From contig JACKEI010000002.1 of assembly GCA_020633075.1 (NCBI GenBank), forward strand, positions 248,001 to 312,000: DNA of 64,000 bases, written 5' to 3'. Below, piece after piece: positions 1-8,130 of the stretch. Each line of letters begins with the position of its first letter. The first letter of the stretch is position 1. Below the pieces are notes generated by a model. The model did no database searches. It was not told where the DNA came from and was given only the letters and a program-made list of their open reading frames with translations. The position numbers were made by a program, and so were the translations under genes. This DNA comes from Sandaracinaceae bacterium. GTDB taxonomy: Bacteria; Myxococcota_A; Polyangia; Polyangiales; Houyiibacteriaceae.

Positions 1-2220
1 GGTCAGGCGGATGGAGGGCTCGGCGACGCCTCGCTGGACGCGGACACGGACGGCGGCCCGCAGGACGGCGACGTCCTCGACATGGAGCAGCCGGACTTGG
101 GTGTCCCGCCTGGGATGGTCAGCTGCGACGCGGTCGCGCTCGAGGTGCTGCCGGGCGAAGTCGTGCAGCTGCGGGCGGCGCACGGTGCCGGTCTGGAGAG
201 CGCCGAGGGGTCGTGGCGATTCCTGGCCAGCCCCGCAGACGAGCCACCGGTCATCACGCCCGTGGTCGGACGGAACGCGTCGTTCACACCGGCGCGCGTG
301 GGCGCGTACAGCCTCATCTACGAGCTGCGTGACGCCACTGGGGAGCTCCAGCGCTGCACCCTCGAGGTCGAGGTGTTGCCCGTGCCCCCCGTGCCGCAGT
401 GTCCCACCGGGACGCTCACGGTCCTGGTCGGCGAGACCCTCACGCTGGTCGCGAGCGCCATCGATGACGAAGAGGTGGTCGAGCAGCGCTGGAGCGTGAC
501 GAGCCAGCCGCAAGGAGCGGGAGCGGTGCTGATCGAGACCACGCCCGGCACGGGCCTGTTCAGCTCGAACACGGCCGGCGTGCATGAGCTCACGTACACG
601 GCGACCGACAACGTCGGGCTGTCCGCGAGCTGCAGCGTCAGCGTACGGGTCACGGCGCCTCCGGTGCTGACCTGCCCCAGCGGGCCCGTGCCCGCCGTCT
701 CGCAGATGCCCGTCGACGTGACGGTGACGGTCACCGACGATCGCACGGTCACGCAGCAGGTGTGGCAGGTGGTCTCGCAGCCTCCTCTCGCGAACATCGC
801 TCCCAACCCCGCCATGGGCAGCCCGCGTACGCGCATCACGCCGCCTCGCAAGGGGGACTACACGCTGCGCTTCACGGCGACGGACGACGACGGCCTCTCC
901 AGCACCTGCGACGTGCTGGTGCGGGCCGTCAACGCGCCGCCGCGCGTCACCTGTCCTGCGGCCACACGCGGGGTGGTGAACACCAACATCCCCCTCCTCG
1001 CTGCCGCCACCGACGACGAAGGGGTCGCCCGCGTGGAGTGGACCCTCGCCACCGGTCCCATGGGGGCCGTCACCAGCTTCACCCCGCCGACGGCGCTCGG
1101 CACCGACTTCCGCTCGAACGCTGGCGGGCTGCACACGCTGCGCTTCGAGGCCTTCGACGACGACGGCGCGAGCGCCTCGTGCACCGTCGCCGTGACGGTC
1201 CTGACGCCGCCCGTCGTGGTCTGCCCCACGAGCCCCGTCGCCGCGCAGACGCGCAGCCCCGTGACGCTGCTCGCGACCGCGACGGACAACGACGGCATGG
1301 TGGCGACCAGCGCGTGGACCATGCTCACCCGGCCGGCGACGAGCACCGTCGCGCAGGGGCCCTTCGCGGGGACGAGCGTGACCTTCACTCCCGACAAGGT
1401 GGGCGACTACCAGCTGGAATTCGTGGCCACCGACAACGACGGGCTGTCGAGCTCATGTCAGGTCACGGTGGAGGCCGCGCCCTCGGCGCCTGTGCTCATG
1501 TGCCCCGCAGTGGTCACCGTGCGGCCGCTGCGTGTGGCGACGGTGACGGGCACGCTGATGGCGTCGGATGCTGCGCTCACCAACATCGCGTGGTCTCAGG
1601 TGCAGTACCCCATGGGCAGCACCGCGGCGGCCCCCAGTCCCGTCAACCAGCTCGAGACGCGCATCACCCCCGACATCGTGGGCGAGTACGAGCTGCACCT
1701 CGATATCCAGGACGCCAACGGCTTCACCGCCGGCTGCGACGTGCAGGTGCGCGCGGTGTCCGACGAGGGGCTGCGCGTGGAGCTCTTCTGGAACTCGTTT
1801 GCGGACATGGACGTCCACGTCATGGACCCGGCGGGTACGCGCTGGTTCACCAACCTGGACTGCTACTACGCGAACTGCCGCTCGGGCCTACCGTGGGGCG
1901 GTCCCACCACCGCCGACAACCCGCGGCTCGACATCGACGACACCAACGGCTTCGGCCCCGAGAACATCAACATCCAGGAGCCGGTGCCCGGGGTCTACCG
2001 CGTGGCTGTCGACGCCTTCCGTGGCGGCGGCAGCGTCTCCGTGCGCATCTACTGCGGCGGCTCCGTGTCGGTCCCGGTGCAGACCTTCGGTCCCACCAAC
2101 CTGCCCGGCACGGGCTGGATGTGGCGCGTGGCCGACGTCGAGGTCCGCGGTCCGGGCGACTGCACCGTGACGCCCCTGGGCAACCCCACCAACGAGAACA
2201 TCGAGACCGCACCTCGCTGA
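1..2220 (+). CDS. Secreted multi-module (Ig/PKD-like) surface protein, 5' end missing
   Basis: The frame is open from base 1, so the real start lies upstream. The in-frame ATG at 82 is probably internal, because the 27 codons before it already read as an Asp/Gly-rich linker of the kind that follows a lipobox. Six modules of about 92 residues follow, each opening with a Cys (Cys-Pro in five) and closing with strands such as ATDNDGLSSSC, so each probably has one disulfide. They look like PKD/Ig-type beta-sandwich folds. The last ~145 residues (from about base 1780) form a different domain starting VELFWNSFADMDVHV, with DIDDTNGFGPENI and a pair of late Cys. This domain recurs at the C-terminus of large myxobacterial exported proteins, as I recall, and its function is unknown. 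I infer an anchored cell-surface protein, perhaps adhesive; no enzyme motif is visible. Confidence 0.75.
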   Translation, partial: GQADGGLGDASLDADTDGGPQDGDVLDMEQPDLGVPPGMVSCDAVALEVLPGEVVQLRAAHGAGLESAEGSWRFLASPADEPPVITPVVGRNASFTPARVGAYSLIYELRDATGELQRCTLEVEVLPVPPVPQCPTGTLTVLVGETLTLVASAIDDEEVVEQRWSVTSQPQGAGAVLIETTPGTGLFSSNTAGVHELTYTATDNVGLSASCSVSVRVTAPPVLTCPSGPVPAVSQMPVDVTVTVTDDRTVTQQVWQVVSQPPLANIAPNPAMGSPRTRITPPRKGDYTLRFTATDDDGLSSTCDVLVRAVNAPPRVTCPAATRGVVNTNIPLLAAATDDEGVARVEWTLATGPMGAVTSFTPPTALGTDFRSNAGGLHTLRFEAFDDDGASASCTVAVTVLTPPVVVCPTSPVAAQTRSPVTLLATATDNDGMVATSAWTMLTRPATSTVAQGPFAGTSVTFTPDKVGDYQLEFVATDNDGLSSSCQVTVEAAPSAPVLMCPAVVTVRPLRVATVTGTLMASDAALTNIAWSQVQYPMGSTAAAPSPVNQLETRITPDIVGEYELHLDIQDANGFTAGCDVQVRAVSDEGLRVELFWNSFADMDVHVMDPAGTRWFTNLDCYYANCRSGLPWGGPTTADNPRLDIDDTNGFGPENINIQEPVPGVYRVAVDAFRGGGSVSVRIYCGGSVSVPVQTFGPTNLPGTGWMWRVADVEVRGPGDCTVTPLGNPTNENIETAPR
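124..1779 (+). repeat. Six tandem ~276-bp coding modules
   Basis: The Cys codons that open the modules fall at 124, 400, 673, 952, 1222 and 1501, a spacing of 270-279 bases. The modules are diverged in sequence but share the pattern Cys-Pro ... D(D/N)(E/D)G ... W ... P ... G-x-(Y/H)-x-L-x-(F/Y) ... ATDDDGLSS-x-C. This is ancient protein-level duplication rather than recent DNA tandem repetition. Confidence 0.7.
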
Positions 2221-2278
2221 GCGAGGGCGTGGACGCAACCCGCGGCCCAGCCGCGCGTCCGTCGCGGTCTCCGGCCTT

Positions 2279-3169
2279 GTGGTACACGGCTGCGTGCTGC
2301 GATGCTGGGGCGTCGTGCGTGCTCTGCTCCCTACGGCCGCCGTGAGAGGCGGCTGTGCGCTGCCTCTGTCCATCGCCCAGGCGCTGGGGGCGTTCGGCTG
2401 CGGAGGTGGCGCGGACGGGCCTCCTCATGCCTCCCCGGACGGTGGCGTGCACGCCGACGCGGAGGCGCAGGACCTGGGAGCCCGTCCGGACCAGCCGCTG
2501 CTGGACGACGCGGGCGCGGATGCCGGCGCCGGTGACGCGGCGGCGCACGACGCGGGCGTGACCGAGCCCTGCACGGCGTTCGCGAACCCCAGCGCGAGCG
2601 GTACGGTGGCCTTCGGAGCGCTCGACGAGTGCTCGGGGCTTGCTGCCAGCCGTGCTCAACCCGGCTTGCTGTACGCCCACAACGACTCCGGCGACAGCGC
2701 GCGCTTCTTCGCTCTCGAGGGGTCCGGCGCCTTACGCGCCGAGTACACCCTCGCTGGCGCGACCTTTCGCGACCTCGAGGACATCGCCGTCGGCCCTGGG
2801 CCCTTGGGGGCGTCCTACGTCTTCCTCGCGGACACGGGCGACAACGACGCGCGCAGCGGCGGGCCCAACCCCCGCGCCGACGTCTCGGTCTACCGCGGAA
2901 CGCCTGCTGCTCCGGGCAACGCGCTGTCTACGGGGGCCGACTTCGACGTAGACGGACGGCGCATCTTGGTGCGCACCTACGGCAGCGTGCTGCTCTACGA
3001 GGTGGGCGTGGACGAGGCCGTGGGAGTGGCTCTCTCGCGCGCTGCGACCCAGGTGCCTGCGGCGGGCGAGCCGCAGGGCGAAGCGGTGGCTTTCGTCGCG
3101 GGGGGCTACGTGACCTCGAGCGAGGGGGCGTCCCAGCCGCTGTGGTTCCAGGCGGAGACCTGCGACTGA
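2279..3169 (+). CDS. Putative lipoprotein with a C-terminal propeller-like region
   Basis: This is a GTG-start frame; GTG codons at 2315 and 2342 are also possible and would shorten an unusually Cys-rich N-terminus. A hydrophobic stretch ends in LGAFGCGG near residue 40, a weak lipobox, followed by a long Asp/Ala-rich linker (repeats of DAGA) typical of myxobacterial lipoproteins. The folded part (about residues 95-295) contains CSGLAASRAQPGLLYAHNDS, RDLEDIAVGPG and FLADTGDNDAR. This pattern is seen in secreted beta-propeller-like proteins of unknown function, where Asp/Asn loops may bind calcium. It lies 58 bases after the previous gene on the same strand. The lipoprotein call is moderately sure; no activity can be assigned. 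Confidence 0.6.
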   Translation: MVHGCVLRCWGVVRALLPTAAVRGGCALPLSIAQALGAFGCGGGADGPPHASPDGGVHADAEAQDLGARPDQPLLDDAGADAGAGDAAAHDAGVTEPCTAFANPSASGTVAFGALDECSGLAASRAQPGLLYAHNDSGDSARFFALEGSGALRAEYTLAGATFRDLEDIAVGPGPLGASYVFLADTGDNDARSGGPNPRADVSVYRGTPAAPGNALSTGADFDVDGRRILVRTYGSVLLYEVGVDEAVGVALSRAATQVPAAGEPQGEAVAFVAGGYVTSSEGASQPLWFQAETCD

Positions 3170-3188
3170 GCCGGGCGGGCGGAGGCGG

Positions 3189-3866
3189 TCACGGACGTGA
3201 CAGCGCGAAGGCGCGCACGGCGTTCATGAGCACGGCCGCGTGGGCGCTCATGGTGTCCGGGTCGTCGCCGATCTCGGAGAGGTGGTAGCGCAGCAGCCCG
3301 CTGGCCGTCGGGATCACGTGGTGGGCGTTGACCTGCAGCAGGGTGCGTCCGTCGTCCATCGGCACGCGGATGGCCACGAGGTAGACGCCGCGCCCCGCGT
3401 GCTGTGGCGCGGACGGGATCAGCTCCACGCCCTCTGCGCGCATCCGCTCCACCGTCGCCGCGAGCTGCGCGTTGGCGTACTCCTCCACGTCCACGTCGCC
3501 CGTGGCGGTGCGGTCCACCGTGACCGTCGCGATGCGCATGCCGGAGTCGGCCGTCGCGTGGAGGAGCTGGTCTGGGTCGTCACTGCACACGCCCTCCCAG
3601 CCGTCTCCTGGCAGCACGAAGCCCAGCATGAGCTCGTCCGACCACGGCTGCACGACGATGGTGAGGTCGCCTTCGGGCTCGTAGGTGACCGAGCAGTCCG
3701 CCCCGAACGAGCGGTTGCCGATGTCCAGCTCGGGCTCCGAAGCGGGCGTCGTTTCGCCGTGTCCGCTCGCGGAGCCTCCGCAGCCCGCGAGGCCGGCGGC
3801 TAGCAGCGCCGCGAGCGCAGCGTGGGAGAGCGGCGTATGACCGGGGCGGGCGAATACTGCGAGCAT
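3189..3866 (-). CDS. Hypothetical lipoprotein
   Basis: The ATG start at 3866 gives a 225-residue protein. An alanine/leucine-rich signal peptide ends in the good lipobox LAGC (Cys at about residue 29), followed by a Gly/Ser/Thr linker and a globular domain from DIGNRSFGADCSVTY onward. The domain contains paired Cys (ADCSV and EGVCSDD) that could form a disulfide, and charged strands such as IATVTVDRTATGDVDVEEYA. I do not recognise the family. The gene converges with the preceding gene, with only 19 bases between them, and has no obvious partner. It is probably an outer-membrane-anchored periplasmic or surface protein. Confidence 0.6.
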   Translation of the reverse strand: MLAVFARPGHTPLSHAALAALLAAGLAGCGGSASGHGETTPASEPELDIGNRSFGADCSVTYEPEGDLTIVVQPWSDELMLGFVLPGDGWEGVCSDDPDQLLHATADSGMRIATVTVDRTATGDVDVEEYANAQLAATVERMRAEGVELIPSAPQHAGRGVYLVAIRVPMDDGRTLLQVNAHHVIPTASGLLRYHLSEIGDDPDTMSAHAAVLMNAVRAFALSRP

Positions 3867-3977
3867 GTCCGCAGCGTAGGCCCTAGCTCGCGACTCGCGT
3901 AGCGGAATTGCGGCCCCAGGACCTGGTCGTGTCGCGCTGCTGGCGGCGCGTCACAGCAGGGCGGCTGGTCGAGCGCC

Positions 3978-4739
3978 TCAGCCCCCGCTCGCCCGCAGGG
4001 CGGCTGCCAGCGGGCACAGCCCCTGCTGCGCTTGCTCGCCGCGCCGGTAGCGCGCCAGCAGCGCCTTCGAGCGGGCCGCGAGCATCTGCCGCACGCGCCG
4101 CCGCTCGCCCTTGATGCGCGCGATGCTCATGTCGTCGTAGGCCGTGGTCTGATGCCGCATCCACGCGATGACTGCGGACTCGGCGCGCTGCGCGAGAGGG
4201 ATGCGCTCGGTGCGCGCGACGGTGCCGCTCCCCACGGGGGTGGCGTGCGCCGTGACGGCGTCGGCCAGGCGCTGCGCCAGCGCCTCGTGCCGAGGATCGA
4301 AGTCCAAGTAGGTCAGCACCGCCCCGCGGAAGTCCTCCACGTAGGCCACCTGCTTCTTCTCCCGTCGGGCACGCGCGGCGTCGAGGCGCCGCCCGTAGGC
4401 GGGGTCGGCCCGCTCGGACTCGAGCGCGCTCTGGGCTGCGAGGATGTGCGCACGGGGCGCCCAGACACCGCGAGAGAAGACCTTGCGACCGCGCTTCTCT
4501 TGCACGGTCCAGGTCGGGCCGGCCGCCTTCACGCGGCGTGTGAGGCCCGCGTCACCCGGGGGCAGCAGCTCCCAGCCGCTCGGGGCGCGCAGCGTCTCGT
4601 TGCGCTCCGTGAGCACGGTGTCGGGGGTGGGGCCCGGGCGGACGATGCGGGTCTCGGTTGGCATGTTCCAGATGTTCCGGACGACCGCTCCGAGGTCCGG
4701 GCGGGCTTCCGGCTCCGGGACCTCGCGCGGTGCGCTCAT
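3978..4739 (-). CDS. DUF2293 domain protein
   Basis: ATG at 4739 (MSAPREVPEPEARP) is chosen over an upstream in-frame extension because the extension would overlap the preceding gene. The protein has 253 residues. The first ~145 are charged and partly disordered. The C-terminal ~100 carry the DUF2293 signature: YLDFDPRHEALAQRLADAV, then RAESAVIAWMRHQTTAYD and a basic RIKGERRRVRQMLAARS stretch. DUF2293 proteins occur in bacteria and fungi and their function is unknown; the conserved Arg/Lys-rich end suggests nucleic-acid binding (inference). It is the last gene of a minus-strand run, 14 bases after the NTPase gene and downstream of the FHA gene, so they are probably co-transcribed. Confidence 0.7.
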   Translation of the reverse strand: MSAPREVPEPEARPDLGAVVRNIWNMPTETRIVRPGPTPDTVLTERNETLRAPSGWELLPPGDAGLTRRVKAAGPTWTVQEKRGRKVFSRGVWAPRAHILAAQSALESERADPAYGRRLDAARARREKKQVAYVEDFRGAVLTYLDFDPRHEALAQRLADAVTAHATPVGSGTVARTERIPLAQRAESAVIAWMRHQTTAYDDMSIARIKGERRRVRQMLAARSKALLARYRRGEQAQQGLCPLAAALRASGG

Positions 4740-4753
4740 GGGGTCAGGGGTGG

Positions 4754-5368
4754 CTACCCGTGGTGGTTGTTGCGCCTGTCCGCGAGGATCTCGGTGAGCG
4801 TGTGCAGCGCGGCCGTGATCTTGGCCAGAAAGCTCGGCCCGTGCGGGATGAAGTGAAAGCGCGGGTGCTGCTCCCACAGTGCGCGCAGTCGCTTGTCGAG
4901 CTCCACTGCGGCTTGCAGCGACTCGATGCGCGCGGGGTTGCCGCTGGCGATGGAGAGGCCGCCCACGGCGGCGGTCTCGAAAAAGATCACGTGGTGGTAG
5001 CGCTCGAGCTCGCTCTCGAGCGCGGTACCCATCGCTTTGAAGAAGCCTCCGTCGCCGTTACCGTCGGGCCAGTAGGCCGCGCCGTCCACGGTCCCGCGGT
5101 CACACAACAGGATCTGGCCGGGGTAGCGGGCCGCCTGCACGTCCTCCAGGTTGCGCTGCACGTGGAAGATCGCCGTCTGCGCCGAGCGCACCGCGTCGGG
5201 CTCCGCCACGCGCGGGAACCCGCCGAGGAACAGCATGGTGGCGGTCTCCGGAACCAGCGCCACGCGGTTGGCGAACTCGCGGCGCAGTAGATCGGCGGCC
5301 GTCGTCTTGCCGCCTCCAGGACCTCCCGTGAGGACGATACGCAGCGTGTGTTCAGAGGGTGCGGGCAT
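4754..5368 (-). CDS. Small P-loop NTPase (AAA_28 / NadR-kinase-like)
   Basis: 204 residues with an ATG start. Near the N-terminus is a Walker A loop, TGGPGGGKTT (about residues 14-23). A kinase-like lid and switch follow: PETATMLFLGG, then LLCDRGTVDGAAYW, where the Asp-Arg-Gly pattern matches the DRG/Walker B of nucleotide and nicotinamide riboside kinases. The C-terminal half carries IFFETAAVGG and helices. The family (AAA_28) is related to the NadR kinase domain and thymidylate kinase, but the substrate is unknown. It stands 45 bases after the FHA gene and 14 bases before the DUF2293 gene on the same strand, which suggests a small operon. A nucleoside or nucleotide phosphotransferase is likely; a regulatory NTPase is the alternative. 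Confidence 0.7.
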   Translation of the reverse strand: MPAPSEHTLRIVLTGGPGGGKTTAADLLRREFANRVALVPETATMLFLGGFPRVAEPDAVRSAQTAIFHVQRNLEDVQAARYPGQILLCDRGTVDGAAYWPDGNGDGGFFKAMGTALESELERYHHVIFFETAAVGGLSIASGNPARIESLQAAVELDKRLRALWEQHPRFHFIPHGPSFLAKITAALHTLTEILADRRNNHHG

Positions 5369-5413
5369 GGGAGTCTCGCGAACGGTGGCGGGTGGTGGGG
5401 GCGGTCGCGACGC

Positions 5414-6001
5414 TCAGTAGCGCCCTTTGGGGCGCTGGCTCTCGCGCTTGATGAACGCCACGAAGCGCGTCGCGTTCATCAAGCGCAGCCGCAGCGACCC
5501 TAGCACCAGCTCGTCGCCGTTGCTCACGGGGACGGCGCGTCCCGGCTCGAGCGGCTCTCCGTTGACGGCGCTGCCGTTGTGCGACTTCTGGTCCACTAGC
5601 GTGAGCGCGTTGTTGGCGTCTAGCGGCGCTTCTGGGTCCGCCAAGAGGAAGTGCGCGTGCAGCTTGGACACGAACGAGTAGCGCAGCACCACGTCGCAGT
5701 TGCGCGCGCGGCCCACGCTGATGCGGTCGGGGAAGGGGTTGCCCTTGCGCTTGCGCACGGCGGACACCTGAAAGTCCCGCACGGCGTTGAACGCCGCCTC
5801 GACCTCGGGCGTCATCTGCGCGGGGTTGGGCCCGAGCGTGGTCTGGTACCCCATGCCGGAGGACCAGTCGTCTCCGCTCTCGTCCAGCTTGACGGGCTCG
5901 GCCGGCGCGCTGTGCACCAGGAAGTAGCTCCCGTGCTCCGCCTGGAACTCCGCGACGCTGAGCCCGTAGGCGTCCATGACGTAGTGTCCCGCTGGCTTCA
6001 T
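5414..6001 (-). CDS. FHA domain protein
   Basis: 195 residues with an ATG start. The N-terminal ~85 residues are not recognised. An FHA phosphothreonine-binding fold occupies about residues 85-180: ISVGRARNCDVVL (the GR motif), then SKLHAHF (the S-x-x-H motif, here Ser-Lys-Leu-His), then DQKSHNGSAVNG (the N-G motif). All residues that usually hold pThr are present, so binding is probably retained. FHA proteins read Ser/Thr-kinase signalling, which is abundant in this window. It is the first gene of the run FHA, NTPase, DUF2293. There is no signal peptide or membrane segment, so it should be cytosolic. Confidence 0.8.
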   Translation of the reverse strand: MKPAGHYVMDAYGLSVAEFQAEHGSYFLVHSAPAEPVKLDESGDDWSSGMGYQTTLGPNPAQMTPEVEAAFNAVRDFQVSAVRKRKGNPFPDRISVGRARNCDVVLRYSFVSKLHAHFLLADPEAPLDANNALTLVDQKSHNGSAVNGEPLEPGRAVPVSNGDELVLGSLRLRLMNATRFVAFIKRESQRPKGRY

Positions 6002-6047
6002 TGCGCGCGCAGCCTAGCACCCGAGCGTCAAAATGAAACGCACCCCG

Positions 6048-7058
6048 TCACCAGACGGCCAGGTGGTCTTCGACGACGCCAAACACGTCCTGCACGTCGT
6101 GGCCCAGCACCTGACCGCGAAACACGCCGTAGGGCTGGATGAAGTCGCTCCGCACGAGGCGCAGGTCCAGGTTCTGGCGGCGGGCCCCGAAGGGCTCGAA
6201 CGAGAGGTCCACCTCAGGGCGTCCGCCTGTCTGGTCGCGCGACACGATGCGCCAGTCGTTGACGCCGGGGTCCTTGGGCACCTCGAAGGTCACGCCCCCC
6301 AAGGGCGCGACCTTGCCGTTCAGCCAGAAGCCGTTCTCACGGGAGTCCCCGGCGGCGTCGTCGTAGACCTCGGCCGAGAGGTTCAAGCCCACGGCGTCGC
6401 CCGCCTTGTTGCGGCCGGCGAACGAGGCCCACTTCCAGCGCGTCTCGCGATTCGCGAGGGAGCGGGTCCAGTCGAGGGTGCCGAAGGCGTCGCGGAAGTC
6501 GAGGCGCTGGTCACCCAGGTCCAGCACGCCGGTGGCCTTCATGCCGGCCGCCTTGTGTGTGTACGCGGGGCGGTCGGGCGCCAGCGGGTGCAGCAACGCC
6601 AGCGCGTCGGCGCTGGCCAGGCGCAGCTCGCCGCGCAGCGCGGTCTTCCCGAACGGGACGTCCAGCTTCACGCGCCACTCCGGCGCCATCCACTCGAACT
6701 CCACGCGCGCGTTGCGACGCTCCCAGCAGGTGGTGCCCTCGATGGAGCTCGGAGCGAAGCGCAGCGCGCTGCCGAGGGGCGAGAGGGCCTCGAACTGGCG
6801 TGCCGGGAGCGTCGGGCGCCGTCGGTCCACCAAGTACGCGAAGGCGTTGGCCACGTAGCCCAGCTGCACCAGCCCCACCGCGAAGAACCAGTCGTCCGTG
6901 GCGAAGGAGCTGTAGTGCCACTCCTTGAGCCGAAAGCGCGTGAGCAGCGGGTTGCCGAAGTCCGGATGGGCGAAGGGCTTCACGTAGCGACCAAACTGCC
7001 ACGCGTCGCCAACGCGGATCTGACCGGGCGGGAGGGGGAGGGCGCTCTCTTGCGTCAT
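6048..7058 (-). CDS. DUF2804 domain protein
   Basis: 336 residues, ATG start, with only 10 bases between the nagZ stop and this start. DUF2804 hallmarks run along the whole length: RRPTLPARQF, WERRNARVEFEW, YTHKAAGMKATG, and the dense block AFGTLDWTRSLANRETRWKW. The C-terminus repeats the beta-rich pattern (VDLSFEPFGARRQNLDLRLV). Members are about 330-350 residues, so this is full length. The fold resembles lipocalin-type or hydroxyneurosporene-synthase-like beta-barrels that bind hydrophobic ligands, but no function is known. Co-transcription with an SDR and nagZ is likely from the spacing. Confidence 0.75.
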   Translation of the reverse strand: MTQESALPLPPGQIRVGDAWQFGRYVKPFAHPDFGNPLLTRFRLKEWHYSSFATDDWFFAVGLVQLGYVANAFAYLVDRRRPTLPARQFEALSPLGSALRFAPSSIEGTTCWERRNARVEFEWMAPEWRVKLDVPFGKTALRGELRLASADALALLHPLAPDRPAYTHKAAGMKATGVLDLGDQRLDFRDAFGTLDWTRSLANRETRWKWASFAGRNKAGDAVGLNLSAEVYDDAAGDSRENGFWLNGKVAPLGGVTFEVPKDPGVNDWRIVSRDQTGGRPEVDLSFEPFGARRQNLDLRLVRSDFIQPYGVFRGQVLGHDVQDVFGVVEDHLAVW

Positions 7059-7068
7059 GGTGGCGGCT

Positions 7069-8130
7069 TCAGGTCGGGAGGTCGGCGTCGAGGGCGCCGA
7101 GGCGTTGGAGGTGCTCGAGCAACTGCTCTCTGGGCGTAGTCTGAAGCGGCGGAGCGCTCTGGGCGAGCCGATCCACGCGCGCGGCGGCGTCCAGCAGTCT
7201 CTCCGCGAACACCGCGTCCCCGCTGGCGCGCTCCAGCAGAGCCTCGCGCACCTCGAGCGCGCGCTCGACCTTCGAACAGACCAGCAGCAGGTCGCAGCCC
7301 GCGTCGATGGCGCGCACCCCTGCTTCGCCGCTCCCGAAGTGGTCCGCGATGGCCTTCATCTCGAGGTCGTCGCTGATGATGGCGCCTTCGTAGCCCAGCT
7401 CGCCGCGCAGCAGGTCGGTGATGACGCGTCGGGAGAGGGTGGCCGGTACGCCGGGGTCGAGCGCGTCGAAGACCACGTGGGCCGTCATGATGGCCGGTAC
7501 GCGCCCCGCCGCCGCGAACGGCGCGAGCTCCACGTGACGTAGGCGCTCGAGGTCGTGCGAGAGCCGAGGCAGCGCCAGGTGGCTGTCCGTGTCCGTGTCG
7601 CCGTGGCCGGGGAAGTGCTTGCCGCAGGCGATGACCCCCGCGTCCGCGAGGCCGTCCGCGAAGGGCAGGGCGGCGTCGATCACACCGCTCGCCGTGTGCC
7701 CGAACGACCGGTCGCCGATGATCGGGTTGTCCGGGTTGGTGTCGATGTCCAGGACGGGCGCGAAGTCCGTGTTGAAGCCCAGCACGCGCAGCTGCTGGCC
7801 AAGCAGCTTCGCAGCCGCGCGGATGGCCTTGGGCCCGCGGCGCGCGAGCTCTCTCGCGGGCGGCAGGGTCAGCACGGGCTCGCGCAGGCGCGCCACGCGG
7901 CCTCCCTCCTGGTCCACCGCGATGAGCGGCAGGGAGTGGGGCGCATGCAGCGCGCGGTACTCGCGCGTGGCCTCGAGCGCGGCGTGCACGTCGGGCAGGT
8001 TGCGCTTGAAGAGGATCACACCCGCCAGGGCTCCAGCGCGCGCGAGCTCGGCGACCTCAGCGGGCACGGCACCGGCGGGGTAGCCCACCATCAGCACACG
8101 GCCGGCGGCTTCGGCGAGCGAGCGTGTCAC
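7069..8130 (-). CDS. nagZ: Beta-N-acetylhexosaminidase (GH3, NagZ type)
   Basis: 353 residues. The GTG start at 8130 overlaps the stop of the upstream SDR gene (GTGA), which fixes the start. It is a GH3 TIM barrel: IAVDQEGGRVARLR near residue 85, NTDFAPVLDIDTNPDNP, and the NagZ signature KHFPGHGDTDTDSHLALP holding the catalytic His-Asp loop, then ISDDLEMKAIADHFG with the nucleophile Asp region. NagZ removes N-acetylglucosamine from anhydro-muropeptides during cell-wall recycling in the cytoplasm. No signal peptide is present, which agrees with that role. It is slightly longer than the E. coli enzyme (about 340). The gene lies in the middle of the run SDR-nagZ-DUF2804. Confidence 0.9.
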   Translation of the reverse strand: MTRSLAEAAGRVLMVGYPAGAVPAEVAELARAGALAGVILFKRNLPDVHAALEATREYRALHAPHSLPLIAVDQEGGRVARLREPVLTLPPARELARRGPKAIRAAAKLLGQQLRVLGFNTDFAPVLDIDTNPDNPIIGDRSFGHTASGVIDAALPFADGLADAGVIACGKHFPGHGDTDTDSHLALPRLSHDLERLRHVELAPFAAAGRVPAIMTAHVVFDALDPGVPATLSRRVITDLLRGELGYEGAIISDDLEMKAIADHFGSGEAGVRAIDAGCDLLLVCSKVERALEVREALLERASGDAVFAERLLDAAARVDRLAQSAPPLQTTPREQLLEHLQRLGALDADLPT

